8,822 nucleotides of DNA from an uncultured Bacilli bacterium. Its GTDB lineage: Bacteria > Bacillota_I > Bacilli_A > RF39 > UBA660. Made by a program: the position numbers and the translations under genes. The DNA lies in the NCBI GenBank assembly GCA_947630195.1, contig CANRGQ010000052.1, positions 1 through 8,822 on the forward strand, read 5' to 3'. Positions 1-4,731 of this stretch are shown piece by piece. How positions within the stretch are numbered: the stretch's first letter is position 1; each line of letters begins with the position of its first letter. Under the pieces are notes generated by a model. It ran no database searches. It saw nothing but the letters and a program-made list of their open reading frames with translations, and was not told the DNA's origin.

Positions 1-1028
1 GCACGGAAATAATTGCCGTCGTCGTTGGCGTAGCCATACCTAGACATGGTCCATTCATTTAAAGAGTTTCCAGTTAATGTTGAACTTGTACTCCACCCAT
101 TTTTTACATATAACCAATTTGTCGTATTTTGTGTCCCTGCATTATAATAATCTGTCCCATACATTAAAGCAACTTTGCTTTTGGCACTTTGACTTCCTTT
201 TGGTTCTGTTGTTGTTGGGCTACTTGTTTGATCTGCATTATACCATTTTTGTTCTGTTACTATACTATCCCAATATGTTCCGTTTGGTGTTGCTCCTTTT
301 ATATTTGTATTATACCATGTGGTTACGTGATTTTTTGCTTGTGATGAGTCCCATGGTGAACTATCACTAGAACTACTTCCCCATTTTTGTTCTTTTGCTG
401 AGGGTGTTGCTTTGATGATTTTTAGTTGATTGGCACTTAATCCTAATTTAGTATCTGCTGCACTTGTTATCCCTATTATTCTATACATATAGGTATCTGG
501 TGTTTTTAAACATTGATTTTTATCTGTTGTTCCAAAACATATATAGTTGTTTATTACTTGCGATGTTGTTCCTTTATATCTATACATCCCATCTACTGCT
601 GTAGATAAGTTTAATGTTGAACCTTTTGTTTCGTTTAAGGCTTGTAATGCTGGTCTTCCTTTGGCAAAATATAAGGTACAATAAATACTGTTTTTAGTAT
701 CTATTGTGGCATGATAAGTTGATAGATTAAATTGTAAGATATTTGTATAATCTATTGATGCTCCATCACTATCTGTACATTCGGCTCCCACAAATCCATG
801 GGTTGTGGGACTTGGCCAGGAGTTCCTATCAGTTGCCTCATGCCAATTATCTGTTTCACTATCTTGCACCATTATCGCTATTGATTTATTTTTACTTATT
901 ATATCTTTAGTACTTACTTCTGAAGGTTTATTAGAAATAGATAAATCTTTTCCGTATAAATAGCTTTCATATCCTAATACTATTACTAAAAGTGATATTA
1001 ATACTCTTAAAAAAATTTTCTTCTTCAT
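1..1028 (-). CDS. Secreted or anchored surface protein, 3' part outside the window
   Basis: An open frame of 342 codons runs from ATG at 1028-1026 off the left edge. The start is supported by AGAAAGGA 8-10 bases upstream. Residues 1-4 (MKKK) and a hydrophobic stretch at about 5-19 form a signal peptide or N-terminal anchor, so the rest should be extracytoplasmic. The remainder is rich in Thr, Ser, Asn, Tyr and Trp, with four cysteines (84, 117, 164, 173). Segments such as GMYRYKG (147-153), NYICFGT (161-167) and YRIIGI (182-187), a Trp-rich part at 215-263, and ALMYGTDYYNAG (287-298) followed by NEWTMSRYG (324-332) resemble a class of uncharacterised surface proteins I associate with gut Firmicutes/Mollicutes-type genomes. 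No enzyme motif is visible. It follows the 1042-1740 gene by 13 bases, so the two are probably co-transcribed. Role inferred: surface or host interaction. Confidence 0.8.
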   Translation of the reverse strand, partial: MKKKIFLRVLISLLVIVLGYESYLYGKDLSISNKPSEVSTKDIISKNKSIAIMVQDSETDNWHEATDRNSWPSPTTHGFVGAECTDSDGASIDYTNILQFNLSTYHATIDTKNSIYCTLYFAKGRPALQALNETKGSTLNLSTAVDGMYRYKGTTSQVINNYICFGTTDKNQCLKTPDTYMYRIIGITSAADTKLGLSANQLKIIKATPSAKEQKWGSSSSDSSPWDSSQAKNHVTTWYNTNIKGATPNGTYWDSIVTEQKWYNADQTSSPTTTEPKGSQSAKSKVALMYGTDYYNAGTQNTTNWLYVKNGWSTSSTLTGNSLNEWTMSRYGYANDDGNYFR

Positions 1029-1041
1029 TATTTATTCCTTT

Positions 1042-1740
1042 CTATTTATTAAAATAAGCATAACAAGTATTTGGGCCAGTTGTATCTATATGAAAGCCTG
1101 TTGATGCGCTATATGTGAATGTTGTGATAACATTTTTATTCTTACATTCATAACTACTCATTTTTGTATAATTACTTCCTATTAAATTTGTTAGTTTATA
1201 TGTTTTATTATTATATTTCCTATCTCCTGTACTATCTTCTACATAAGCATATATAATTACATCTGATAATTTATCTCTGTCATAATATATTCGACATACT
1301 ACCTGGGTTGGTTTAGACTTTTCCGTATATTCGATATGAACTGTTCCATCACTTTTTATTGTATAATTACTATATGTGGCTTCTCCTCCTGTTGCTGGGT
1401 AACAATTACTAGCATCACTATTTACTTCATAACCACTGGCTGGTACATACTTACTTTCTTTATATTTATTTGGATTATCAGGCATTTGAGTATAAAAGAT
1501 TATATTAACATCGGTATTTCTATCTGTAAGTGGACCTTCTTTTACACTTTCTCCCTCACCTGCAAAGTTTCCTACTTTACTATTAAATATTGGTGTCCAA
1601 GCACTTTCATAATTATAATAAGCATGTGTTCCTCTTAAAGTAACAACAACTGTTATTAAAAATACAATAACAATAATAGTTATTATTTCTTTTTTATATT
1701 TAGAATTTTTAATCTTATTAAATATTTCTTTTAATTTCAT
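1042..1740 (-). CDS. Small membrane-anchored or exported protein, tandem partner of the surface protein
   Basis: This 232-residue protein has a lysine-rich cytoplasmic start (residues 1-17) and a strongly hydrophobic helix at about 18-35. THA at 38-40, just before YYNYESAW, could be a type I signal-peptidase site, giving a mature protein beginning YYNYE. The helix-then-GTHAYY pattern recalls TasA/camelysin-like SipW substrates, but no such domain is clear and I do not assign that family. The mature part is polar and Tyr/Asn/Thr-rich, with cysteines near 113, 148, 199 and 227 that could pair outside the cell. The ATG has only a weak Shine-Dalgarno (TTAGG). It is the first gene of the operon driven from 1877-1905; the leader is about 130 bases and contains a hairpin. 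Function unknown; a cell-surface structural or adhesive role is inferred from its partner. Confidence 0.8.
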   Translation of the reverse strand: MKLKEIFNKIKNSKYKKEIITIIVIVFLITVVVTLRGTHAYYNYESAWTPIFNSKVGNFAGEGESVKEGPLTDRNTDVNIIFYTQMPDNPNKYKESKYVPASGYEVNSDASNCYPATGGEATYSNYTIKSDGTVHIEYTEKSKPTQVVCRIYYDRDKLSDVIIYAYVEDSTGDRKYNNKTYKLTNLIGSNYTKMSSYECKNKNVITTFTYSASTGFHIDTTGPNTCYAYFNK

Positions 1741-1840
1741 ACTAATACCTAATACTTTCTACTCTTATAATGATAAAAAATGTAAAATTTATACTTATTT
1801 TTAATATGTTGCATATACCGAATAAAATCACCATAAATAA

Positions 1841-1858
1841 ACACATCATGTGTGATGT
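1841..1858. promoter_or_regulatory. Nested palindrome in the leader of the surface operon
   Basis: Two overlapping dyads share this site: ACACAT-C-ATGTGT (1841-1853) and ACATCA-TGTG-TGATGT (1843-1858). It lies roughly 12-30 bases downstream of the predicted transcription start of the minus-strand surface operon, so it could be a roadblock operator or a leader-RNA hairpin. No T-run follows on the minus strand, which argues against a simple terminator. Confidence 0.4.
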
Positions 1859-1876
1859 TTTACTATTCTTATCTTA

Positions 1877-1905
1877 ATTATACTGATATTATATTAATTA
1901 GTCAA
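1877..1905 (-). promoter_or_regulatory. Promoter of the surface-protein operon
   Basis: On the minus strand TTGACT (1905-1900) and TATAAT (1882-1877) are separated by exactly 17 bases, close to the housekeeping sigma consensus. A start near 1870 would give a leader of about 130 bases before the ATG at 1740. A palindrome (1906-1918) abuts the -35 box and another (1841-1858) lies downstream, so regulated expression is likely. Confidence 0.65.
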
Positions 1906-1918
1906 GTGCTAGTAGCAC
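1906..1918. promoter_or_regulatory. Perfect 13-bp palindrome next to the -35 box, candidate operator
   Basis: GTGCTA-G-TAGCAC is a perfect dyad with 6-bp arms around one base, directly upstream of the minus-strand -35 box and between divergent genes. Small dyads like this are typical targets of XRE-type repressors, two of which are encoded just to the right. Its outer bases (GTGC...TAGCAC) match the repeats at 8487-8524. Confidence 0.4.
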
Positions 1919-1953
1919 CCTATTAAATAAAAAGTATAGTTTATAAGACTATG

Positions 1954-1977
1954 ATTATAAATTTGAAATTTTATAAT
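1954..1977 (+). promoter_or_regulatory. Putative promoter and inverted repeat of the HTH gene pair
   Basis: TATAAT at 1972-1977 is a good -10 box for the HTH genes, but no convincing -35 box lies 16-18 bases upstream. The box forms the right arm of an inverted repeat, ATTATAAA (1954-1961) with TTTATAAT (1970-1977). A protein bound here would block the promoter, which fits autorepression. AT-only dyads arise easily in this background, so confidence is low. Confidence 0.3.
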
Positions 1978-2004
1978 AATTAATTTAGAAACAAGTGATG
2001 TTGA

Positions 2005-2283
2005 ATGCGAAAAAGAGCCGTAATTTTACAAGAAAAACCTTTAATTCATGATAATGAATATTATTATACTCTTATAAGAATAAATTTAAGAAAAATTAGA
2101 ATCCATTTGGGATATACGCAACAAAATGTTGCTGATATGACTGGAAGTTCCAGACAATATATATGTGATTTAGAAAACTTAAAAAGATGCAAACACATAA
2201 CTATTGACCTTTTAGGAAGAATTGCAGATGCTCTGGAAGTAGACATTAGAGATTTCTTTAGAGGTTGCAATGGTAAGAAGTAG
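2005..2283 (+). CDS. XRE-family helix-turn-helix regulator (first of a tandem pair)
   Basis: This 92-residue DNA-binding protein has an XRE/Cro-CI type HTH at about residues 24-86. The first helix is RINLRKIRIHLGYT, the recognition segment is around GSSRQYICDLEN, and the usual C-terminal helix is LLGRIADALEVDIRDFF. There is no effector domain beyond a basic 20-residue N-terminal tail, so it should act as a simple repressor or activator. The ATG at 2005 has no clear Shine-Dalgarno, which suggests weak translation or a leaderless-like arrangement. The gene overlaps the next HTH gene by 14 bases. Its product is visibly homologous to that of the next gene (shared NxRKxR, LGxIAxALExDI and FF positions). 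Targets are unknown; palindromes at 1906-1918 and 1954-1977 are candidates. It could also be an orphan antitoxin-like regulator. Confidence 0.85.
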   Translation: MRKRAVILQEKPLIHDNEYYYTLIRINLRKIRIHLGYTQQNVADMTGSSRQYICDLENLKRCKHITIDLLGRIADALEVDIRDFFRGCNGKK

Positions 2284-2494
2284 TATTAATTATTATAATA
2301 TTGTTAGAAAAAATATAAGAAAATTTAGATTAAATAAAGGTTATAGTTATAAAGAACTCTCCACTAAAGCGAGAATGTCTATAGACTTTTTAAAAGAAAT
2401 AGAAAGTGAAACTAAAAATAAGAATTTTAGTTTAGATACTTTAGGAAAAATAGCTGAAGCATTAGAGATAGATATTAAGAATTTCTTTGATTAA
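2270..2494 (+). CDS. Minimal XRE-family helix-turn-helix regulator (second of a tandem pair)
   Basis: This 74-residue protein is almost entirely an XRE HTH domain (residues 10-73). Helix one is RKNIRKFRLNKGYS, the HTH segment is KELSTKARMSIDFLKEIE, and it ends in LGKIAEALEIDIKNFF. The ATG at 2270 has AGAGG five bases upstream, inside the previous gene. With the 14-base overlap, this implies translational coupling. The HTH loop of the first protein (GSSRQYICDLEN) is replaced by ARMSIDFLKEIE, so the two probably read different DNA sites. This looks like a tandem duplication that diverged in the recognition helix. The stop codon lies in the loop/3' arm of the terminator at 2480-2507. Heterodimer formation with the first protein is possible but not shown. 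Confidence 0.85.
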   Translation: MVRSSINYYNIVRKNIRKFRLNKGYSYKELSTKARMSIDFLKEIESETKNKNFSLDTLGKIAEALEIDIKNFFD

Positions 2495-2507
2495 AGAAAT
2501 TTTTTTA
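2480..2507 (+). terminator. Intrinsic terminator of the HTH operon
   Basis: AATTTCTTT (2480-2488) and AAAGAAATT (2493-2501) form a perfect 9-bp stem with a 4-base loop, followed by a run of T (2501-2506). The stem is AT-rich but the arrangement is canonical. It includes the stop codon of the second HTH gene (2492-2494). It separates the HTH pair from the nuclease genes, which therefore need their own promoter. Confidence 0.65.
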
Positions 2508-2571
2508 TTCCATCGACACCGTTCGACAAATTATTCAAAAACTTAGTGTTATAATACGCCCTCAAAAGGAG
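2501..2571 (+). promoter_or_regulatory. Promoter/RBS cassette, copy A, of a 71-bp direct repeat
   Basis: This block is repeated at 3256-3326 with only four mismatches (2511, 2512, 2521, 2559) and a constant offset of 755 bases. It holds an extended -10 box, TGT then TATAAT (2550-2555), and a -35-like TTCGACA about 21 bases upstream. Two direct copies of TCGACA begin at 2513 and 2523, one helical turn apart. The strong Shine-Dalgarno AAAAGGAGG (2564-2572) follows. The long spacer suggests reliance on the extended -10 or on an activator; the paired TCGACA motifs are candidate regulator sites. Confidence 0.65.
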
Positions 2572-2579
2572 GAATATTT

Positions 2580-3194
2580 TTGAATAGTTTAAAAAAATAC
2601 ACCAAAGAAGATATTAACCTGTTTTTAAATGGAGATAATTTAATTGATGGCGTCAATTCTTCTTTAAAGGAGTTTATTAATAATTATTATAATAATGATG
2701 CATTAAGTAAAAAAAGTCAAAAAATTTATTTAGGAAGGATTAGCGATAATTTATCACTTAAAATAGACAATGTATTAAATAGTTCTAAAAGATTTGATAA
2801 AACATTTATAACAAAAGACAGTAATGTTGTCATTAGTTCTGATAACCTTAGACATATTTTTAAAGAACATTCCAAAGAAAGACATAAAGGTCAAATAAAT
2901 GTTAATGCAAAACATTTAAATGATGTTGCTCTTGTTATATCAAATCCCGATTATATAGGATTAAGTAATCAATTATCTCGTGGTAAAACGCCGACTTTAA
3001 TATTTACTAAAAAAATTAATGGTTATTCAGTGGCTATTACGGTATTAAGTACTAAAAAACAACTTTATCTTCAAACATATTATGTATTTAGTAGTGATTC
3101 AAAAGAATATTTTAATTATATTAAAAACAACAAATTAAAAAAAGCCGAAGATGTGGAACCAAATGATATGATATCCCTTGGTTTTAACGTCTAA
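2580..3194 (+). CDS. Candidate BECR-fold (PBECR-like) nuclease, possible RNase toxin
   Basis: The gene starts at TTG (2580), placed by AAAAGGAGG seven bases upstream; no ATG competes. The product is 204 residues. Residues 1-75 are helical and polar with no recognised domain. Residues about 80-172 resemble the phage Barnase-EndoU-ColicinE5/D-RelE-like (PBECR) nucleases. The order is a short strand and helix with two histidines (SSDNLRHIFKEH, H92 and H97), then HLNDVALVISNPDYI (112-126), R134, the strand TLIFTKKINGYSVAITVLS and the closing strand LYLQTYYVF (162-170). Known members act on RNA and occur in phage proteins and polymorphic toxins. The order His/helix, NPD loop, strand-Lys-strand, T-Y end is what I rely on; catalytic residues are inferred. 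It shares its promoter sequence with the YhcG gene downstream. No dedicated immunity gene is obvious, and it lacks a secretion signal, so an intracellular effector is more likely than a secreted toxin. TTG initiation may limit output. Confidence 0.6.
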   Translation: MNSLKKYTKEDINLFLNGDNLIDGVNSSLKEFINNYYNNDALSKKSQKIYLGRISDNLSLKIDNVLNSSKRFDKTFITKDSNVVISSDNLRHIFKEHSKERHKGQINVNAKHLNDVALVISNPDYIGLSNQLSRGKTPTLIFTKKINGYSVAITVLSTKKQLYLQTYYVFSSDSKEYFNYIKNNKLKKAEDVEPNDMISLGFNV

Positions 3195-3255
3195 AAACGG
3201 ACACACCGGTGGCTTTCTAGTTAAAATAATATCATTATTGTTTCATTTTGTCAAC

Positions 3256-3326
3256 TTTTTTATTCTGTCGACACCATTCGACAAATTATTCAAAAACTTA
3301 GTGTTATAATACGTCCTCAAAAGGAG
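3256..3326 (+). promoter_or_regulatory. Promoter/RBS cassette, copy B, of the 71-bp direct repeat
   Basis: This is the second copy of the block at 2501-2571, identical at 67 of 71 positions. TATAAT lies at 3305-3310 with the same upstream TG, and the TCGACA pair lies at 3268 and 3278. The Shine-Dalgarno AAAAGGAG is at 3319-3326, nine bases before the ATG at 3336. In this copy the first TCGACA is part of a perfect TGTCGACA palindrome. Similarity starts at the T-run and ends at the ribosome binding site, so the copied unit is the control region alone and excludes the coding sequence. Confidence 0.65.
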
Positions 3327-3335
3327 AAATTATAT

Positions 3336-4304
3336 ATGCTAGAAAATCAATATTTTCAAGAAGTAGAAAGAATAATTGTTAAAAATGAAGCCGATAAAAA
3401 ATTTACTGAACTTAGAAGTAACTATAAAGATTTAATGGCTAAATGGAATATCGGTAAAATTCTAGTTGAGGCCCAAGGAGGAGAAAAAAGAGCTAAATAT
3501 GGTGATGATTTAATTAACAAATGGTCGAAGGTATTTTCTTTGAAATATGGAAATGGTTATAGTGCGAGAAATTTAAGAGAAATGCGTCAATTTTATCAAA
3601 CATTTCCAATTTGGCAGACAGTGTCTGCCAAATTAACATGGTCACATATTATGGAGATTTTACCAATAAAAAATGAAAACGTAAGAAACTATTATATTAA
3701 CCAAGTTGTCTTAAATAATTTATCAGTAAGAGAACTTAGAAACGAAATAAAAAGTAAAGCTTTTGATAGATTATCTTATGCTGATAAGAATAATATTAAG
3801 TTAATAGATGAAAATAATAAAAGTAATCTACCAATGACTATAAAAGATATTATTAAAGATCCAATAATATTAGAAACAGATATGGATTTATCTAATATAA
3901 AGGAAGAAAATATCCATGATATACTTATTAAACTTGCTAATATTAGATACTTAAATCTAGGAGCAGGTTATGCTTTAATTGGTCATGAATATAGAATAGT
4001 TAAAAATGGAACCATTCATTATATTGATTTATTATATTTTAATTATTTAATTAATTGTTTTGTTGTAATTGAAGTTAAAAGACATCCGGCAACTGCTCAA
4101 GATATAGGTCAAATAGAATTATATGTAAAATTAGTAGATGATACCTTAAAAAGAGATAATCATAACAAAACAGTAGGTATAATATTAGTTCCTACAAAAA
4201 ATGAATTTATGGTTGATTATTGTACTAGTAAAGAAAATATCTTTTTAACTACTTTTAAAATAATAAATAAGAATGAAAATATTATGGAACAGATATTTAT
4301 GTAA
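3336..4304 (+). CDS. YhcG/DUF1016-family PD-(D/E)xK nuclease
   Basis: This 322-residue protein has two domains. The N-terminal DUF1016_N part (about 10-155) includes NIGKILVEAQGG, the family motif around WQTVSAKLTWSH (93-104) and VRELRNEI. The C-terminal nuclease core (about 165-295) has GAGYALIGHEYR, then YIDLLYFN with D231, then VVIEVKR with E246 and K248, then IGQIELYVKLVDD (257-269). D231, E246 and K248 fit the PD-(D/E)xK metal-binding and catalytic positions. Where typical members have an ELKxGxFxPExAGKMNFY segment, this one has EVKRHPATAQDIGQIELY, and its C-terminus is short, so it is a divergent member. The family is usual in mobile and defence-rich DNA, often near restriction genes; its substrate is not established. 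A perfect 27-bp palindrome lies inside the gene at 3608-3634. The gene has its own copy of the duplicated promoter, 141 bases after the BECR-like gene. Confidence 0.85.
   Translation: MLENQYFQEVERIIVKNEADKKFTELRSNYKDLMAKWNIGKILVEAQGGEKRAKYGDDLINKWSKVFSLKYGNGYSARNLREMRQFYQTFPIWQTVSAKLTWSHIMEILPIKNENVRNYYINQVVLNNLSVRELRNEIKSKAFDRLSYADKNNIKLIDENNKSNLPMTIKDIIKDPIILETDMDLSNIKEENIHDILIKLANIRYLNLGAGYALIGHEYRIVKNGTIHYIDLLYFNYLINCFVVIEVKRHPATAQDIGQIELYVKLVDDTLKRDNHNKTVGIILVPTKNEFMVDYCTSKENIFLTTFKIINKNENIMEQIFM
3608..3634. repeat. Intragenic 27-bp perfect palindrome, CAGTG core
   Basis: AATTTGGCAGACA (3608-3620) and its exact complement TGTCTGCCAAATT (3622-3634) flank a single G at 3621. It is in frame and encodes I-W-Q-T-V-S-A-K, a conserved stretch of the YhcG family. 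The Val codon here (GTG) is the only GTG valine codon among 18 valines of this gene, which suggests selection at the DNA or RNA level as well. It is the same type of element as the four palindromes at 4314-4563. Confidence 0.8.
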
Positions 4305-4313
4305 GATTTTGAA

Positions 4314-4336
4314 TTTGGCGGGCACTGCTCGCCAAA
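4314..4336. repeat. Palindrome 1 of the CA(C/G)TG-core family
   Basis: TTTGGCG (4314-4320) pairs with CGCCAAA (4330-4336), and the inner GCA pairs with TGC around a central C at 4325. The one imperfect position (G4321/T4329) would be a G-U pair in RNA. The left flank AATTTGGC is the same as in the intragenic palindrome. It begins nine bases after the YhcG stop codon. Confidence 0.75.
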
Positions 4337-4425
4337 ACAAATTACTTATATAAATAATCTTTAAAAAGATAATCAAAGATGTTATTCTAAAATATATTAG
4401 ACAGGTCTATTTAATATTTCGAAAA

Positions 4426-4444
4426 GGGCACGCAGTGAGTGCCC
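4426..4444. repeat. Palindrome 2 of the CA(C/G)TG-core family
   Basis: GGGCAC (4426-4431) pairs with GTGCCC (4439-4444). Inside, CA-G-TG is centred on 4435, with one mismatch at G4432/A4438. The stem sequence differs from the others but pairing and core are kept. Confidence 0.7.
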
Positions 4445-4496
4445 AATTAACCATTCAATTATCAACATAGTAAATAGAATATATAATTTTCAAAAA

Positions 4497-4515
4497 GGTG
4501 GCACACTGTGCCACC
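4497..4515. repeat. Palindrome 3 of the CA(C/G)TG-core family
   Basis: GGTGGCACA (4497-4505) and TGTGCCACC (4507-4515) are perfect 9-bp arms around C4506, with core CACTG. Again the outer stem differs in sequence from its neighbours while pairing fully. Confidence 0.75.
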
Positions 4516-4540
4516 AATAAAAAAATAATAATATTTTCAA

Positions 4541-4563
4541 TTTGGCGCACACCGTGCGCCAAA
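4541..4563. repeat. Palindrome 4 of the CA(C/G)TG-core family
   Basis: TTTGGCGCAC (4541-4550) pairs with GTGCGCCAAA (4554-4563), leaving ACC in the centre. The core reads CACCG, one change from CACTG. The left flank AATTTGGCG matches palindrome 1. Confidence 0.75.
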
Positions 4564-4638
4564 ACAGATTTATTTAAAAATCATTAAAATTTATAGAAGC
4601 TCAAAAACGCCCATAAATAAAGGGTTAAATTAACGGGC

Positions 4639-4680
4639 GGCCGAAAACCGGCCGAAAACCGGCCGAAAACCGGCCGAAAA
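4639..4680. repeat. Tandem array of an 11-bp G+C-rich unit, about 3.8 copies
   Basis: The unit GGCCGAAAACC occurs at 4639, 4650 and 4661 without a mismatch, followed by a partial GGCCGAAAA at 4672-4680. Each junction makes a CCGGCCG near-palindrome, repeated every 11 bases (about one helical turn), which would put binding sites on one face of the DNA. The array ends just before the -35 region of the AlbA_2 gene. It stands out from the AT-rich surroundings. An operator array for the downstream gene is the simplest reading; a replication-type iteron is not supported by any neighbouring replication gene. Confidence 0.75.
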
Positions 4681-4682
4681 AA

Positions 4683-4711
4683 TTGCATTATTTTCTATAA
4701 TAATTTATAAT
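4683..4711 (+). promoter_or_regulatory. Promoter of the AlbA_2 gene
   Basis: TTGCAT (4683-4688) and TATAAT (4706-4711) are 17 bases apart. A second TATAAT lies at 4696-4701, which would put its -35 box inside the 11-bp array. Either start gives a very short leader before the AGGTG ribosome binding site at 4721-4725. The -35 match is only partial, so this promoter may depend on, or be blocked by, proteins on the adjacent array. Confidence 0.5.
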
Positions 4712-4731
4712 ATAAATGTGAGGTGATAAAA

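Larger units (their letters stand above)
4305..4731. other. Gene-free spacer with palindromes, tandem repeat and promoter
   Basis: No credible coding frame lies between the YhcG stop and the AlbA_2 start. The spacer holds four palindromes of one family (centres 4325, 4435, 4506, 4552, with gaps of 110, 71 and 46 bases), a short dyad GTTAA-A-TTAAC (4624-4634), an 11-bp tandem array (4639-4680) and a promoter. Between these, the DNA is plain AT-rich sequence in which I see nothing else. The palindromes lack following T-runs, so they are not classical terminators, although the first one could protect or end the YhcG transcript. Confidence 0.7.

Noticed and set aside
77..370. Plus-strand open frame of 97 codons, Leu/Tyr-rich
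   Set aside because: It is antisense to the well-supported surface-protein frame, has no ribosome binding site, and its hydrophobic low-complexity product is typical of antisense reading.
1336..1638. Plus-strand open frame of 100 codons
   Set aside because: Antisense shadow of the 1042-1740 gene, rich in Ile, Cys and Phe with no domain and no ribosome binding site.
2064..2270. Minus-strand open frame of 68 codons
   Set aside because: Antisense to the first HTH gene, whose domain is unmistakable.
2513..2528. LexA/DinR-type SOS box in the TCGACA pair
   Set aside because: The spacing and bases do not fit the CGAAC-N4-GTTCG dyad of Gram-positive LexA.
3204..3211. CACCGGTG palindrome and AATAAT-ATC-ATTATT hairpin (3225-3239) after the BECR-like gene as a terminator
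   Set aside because: The first has no loop, the second has a 6-bp AT-only stem, and neither is followed by a proper T-run.
4639..4680. Possible CRISPR array
   Set aside because: Units are 11 bp and contiguous with no spacers; the 8487-8547 repeats likewise have 15-bp units with 8-bp gaps, far from CRISPR geometry.
4305..4680. Type III toxin-antitoxin RNA (repeat antitoxin upstream of a toxin)
   Set aside because: The repeats are heterogeneous palindromes and an 11-bp array, not tandem units of about 35 bases, and the next gene is not a ToxN-like RNase.
4723..4731. GTG start for the AlbA_2 gene
   Set aside because: The GTG lies inside the GAGGTG ribosome binding site that correctly serves ATG 4732.
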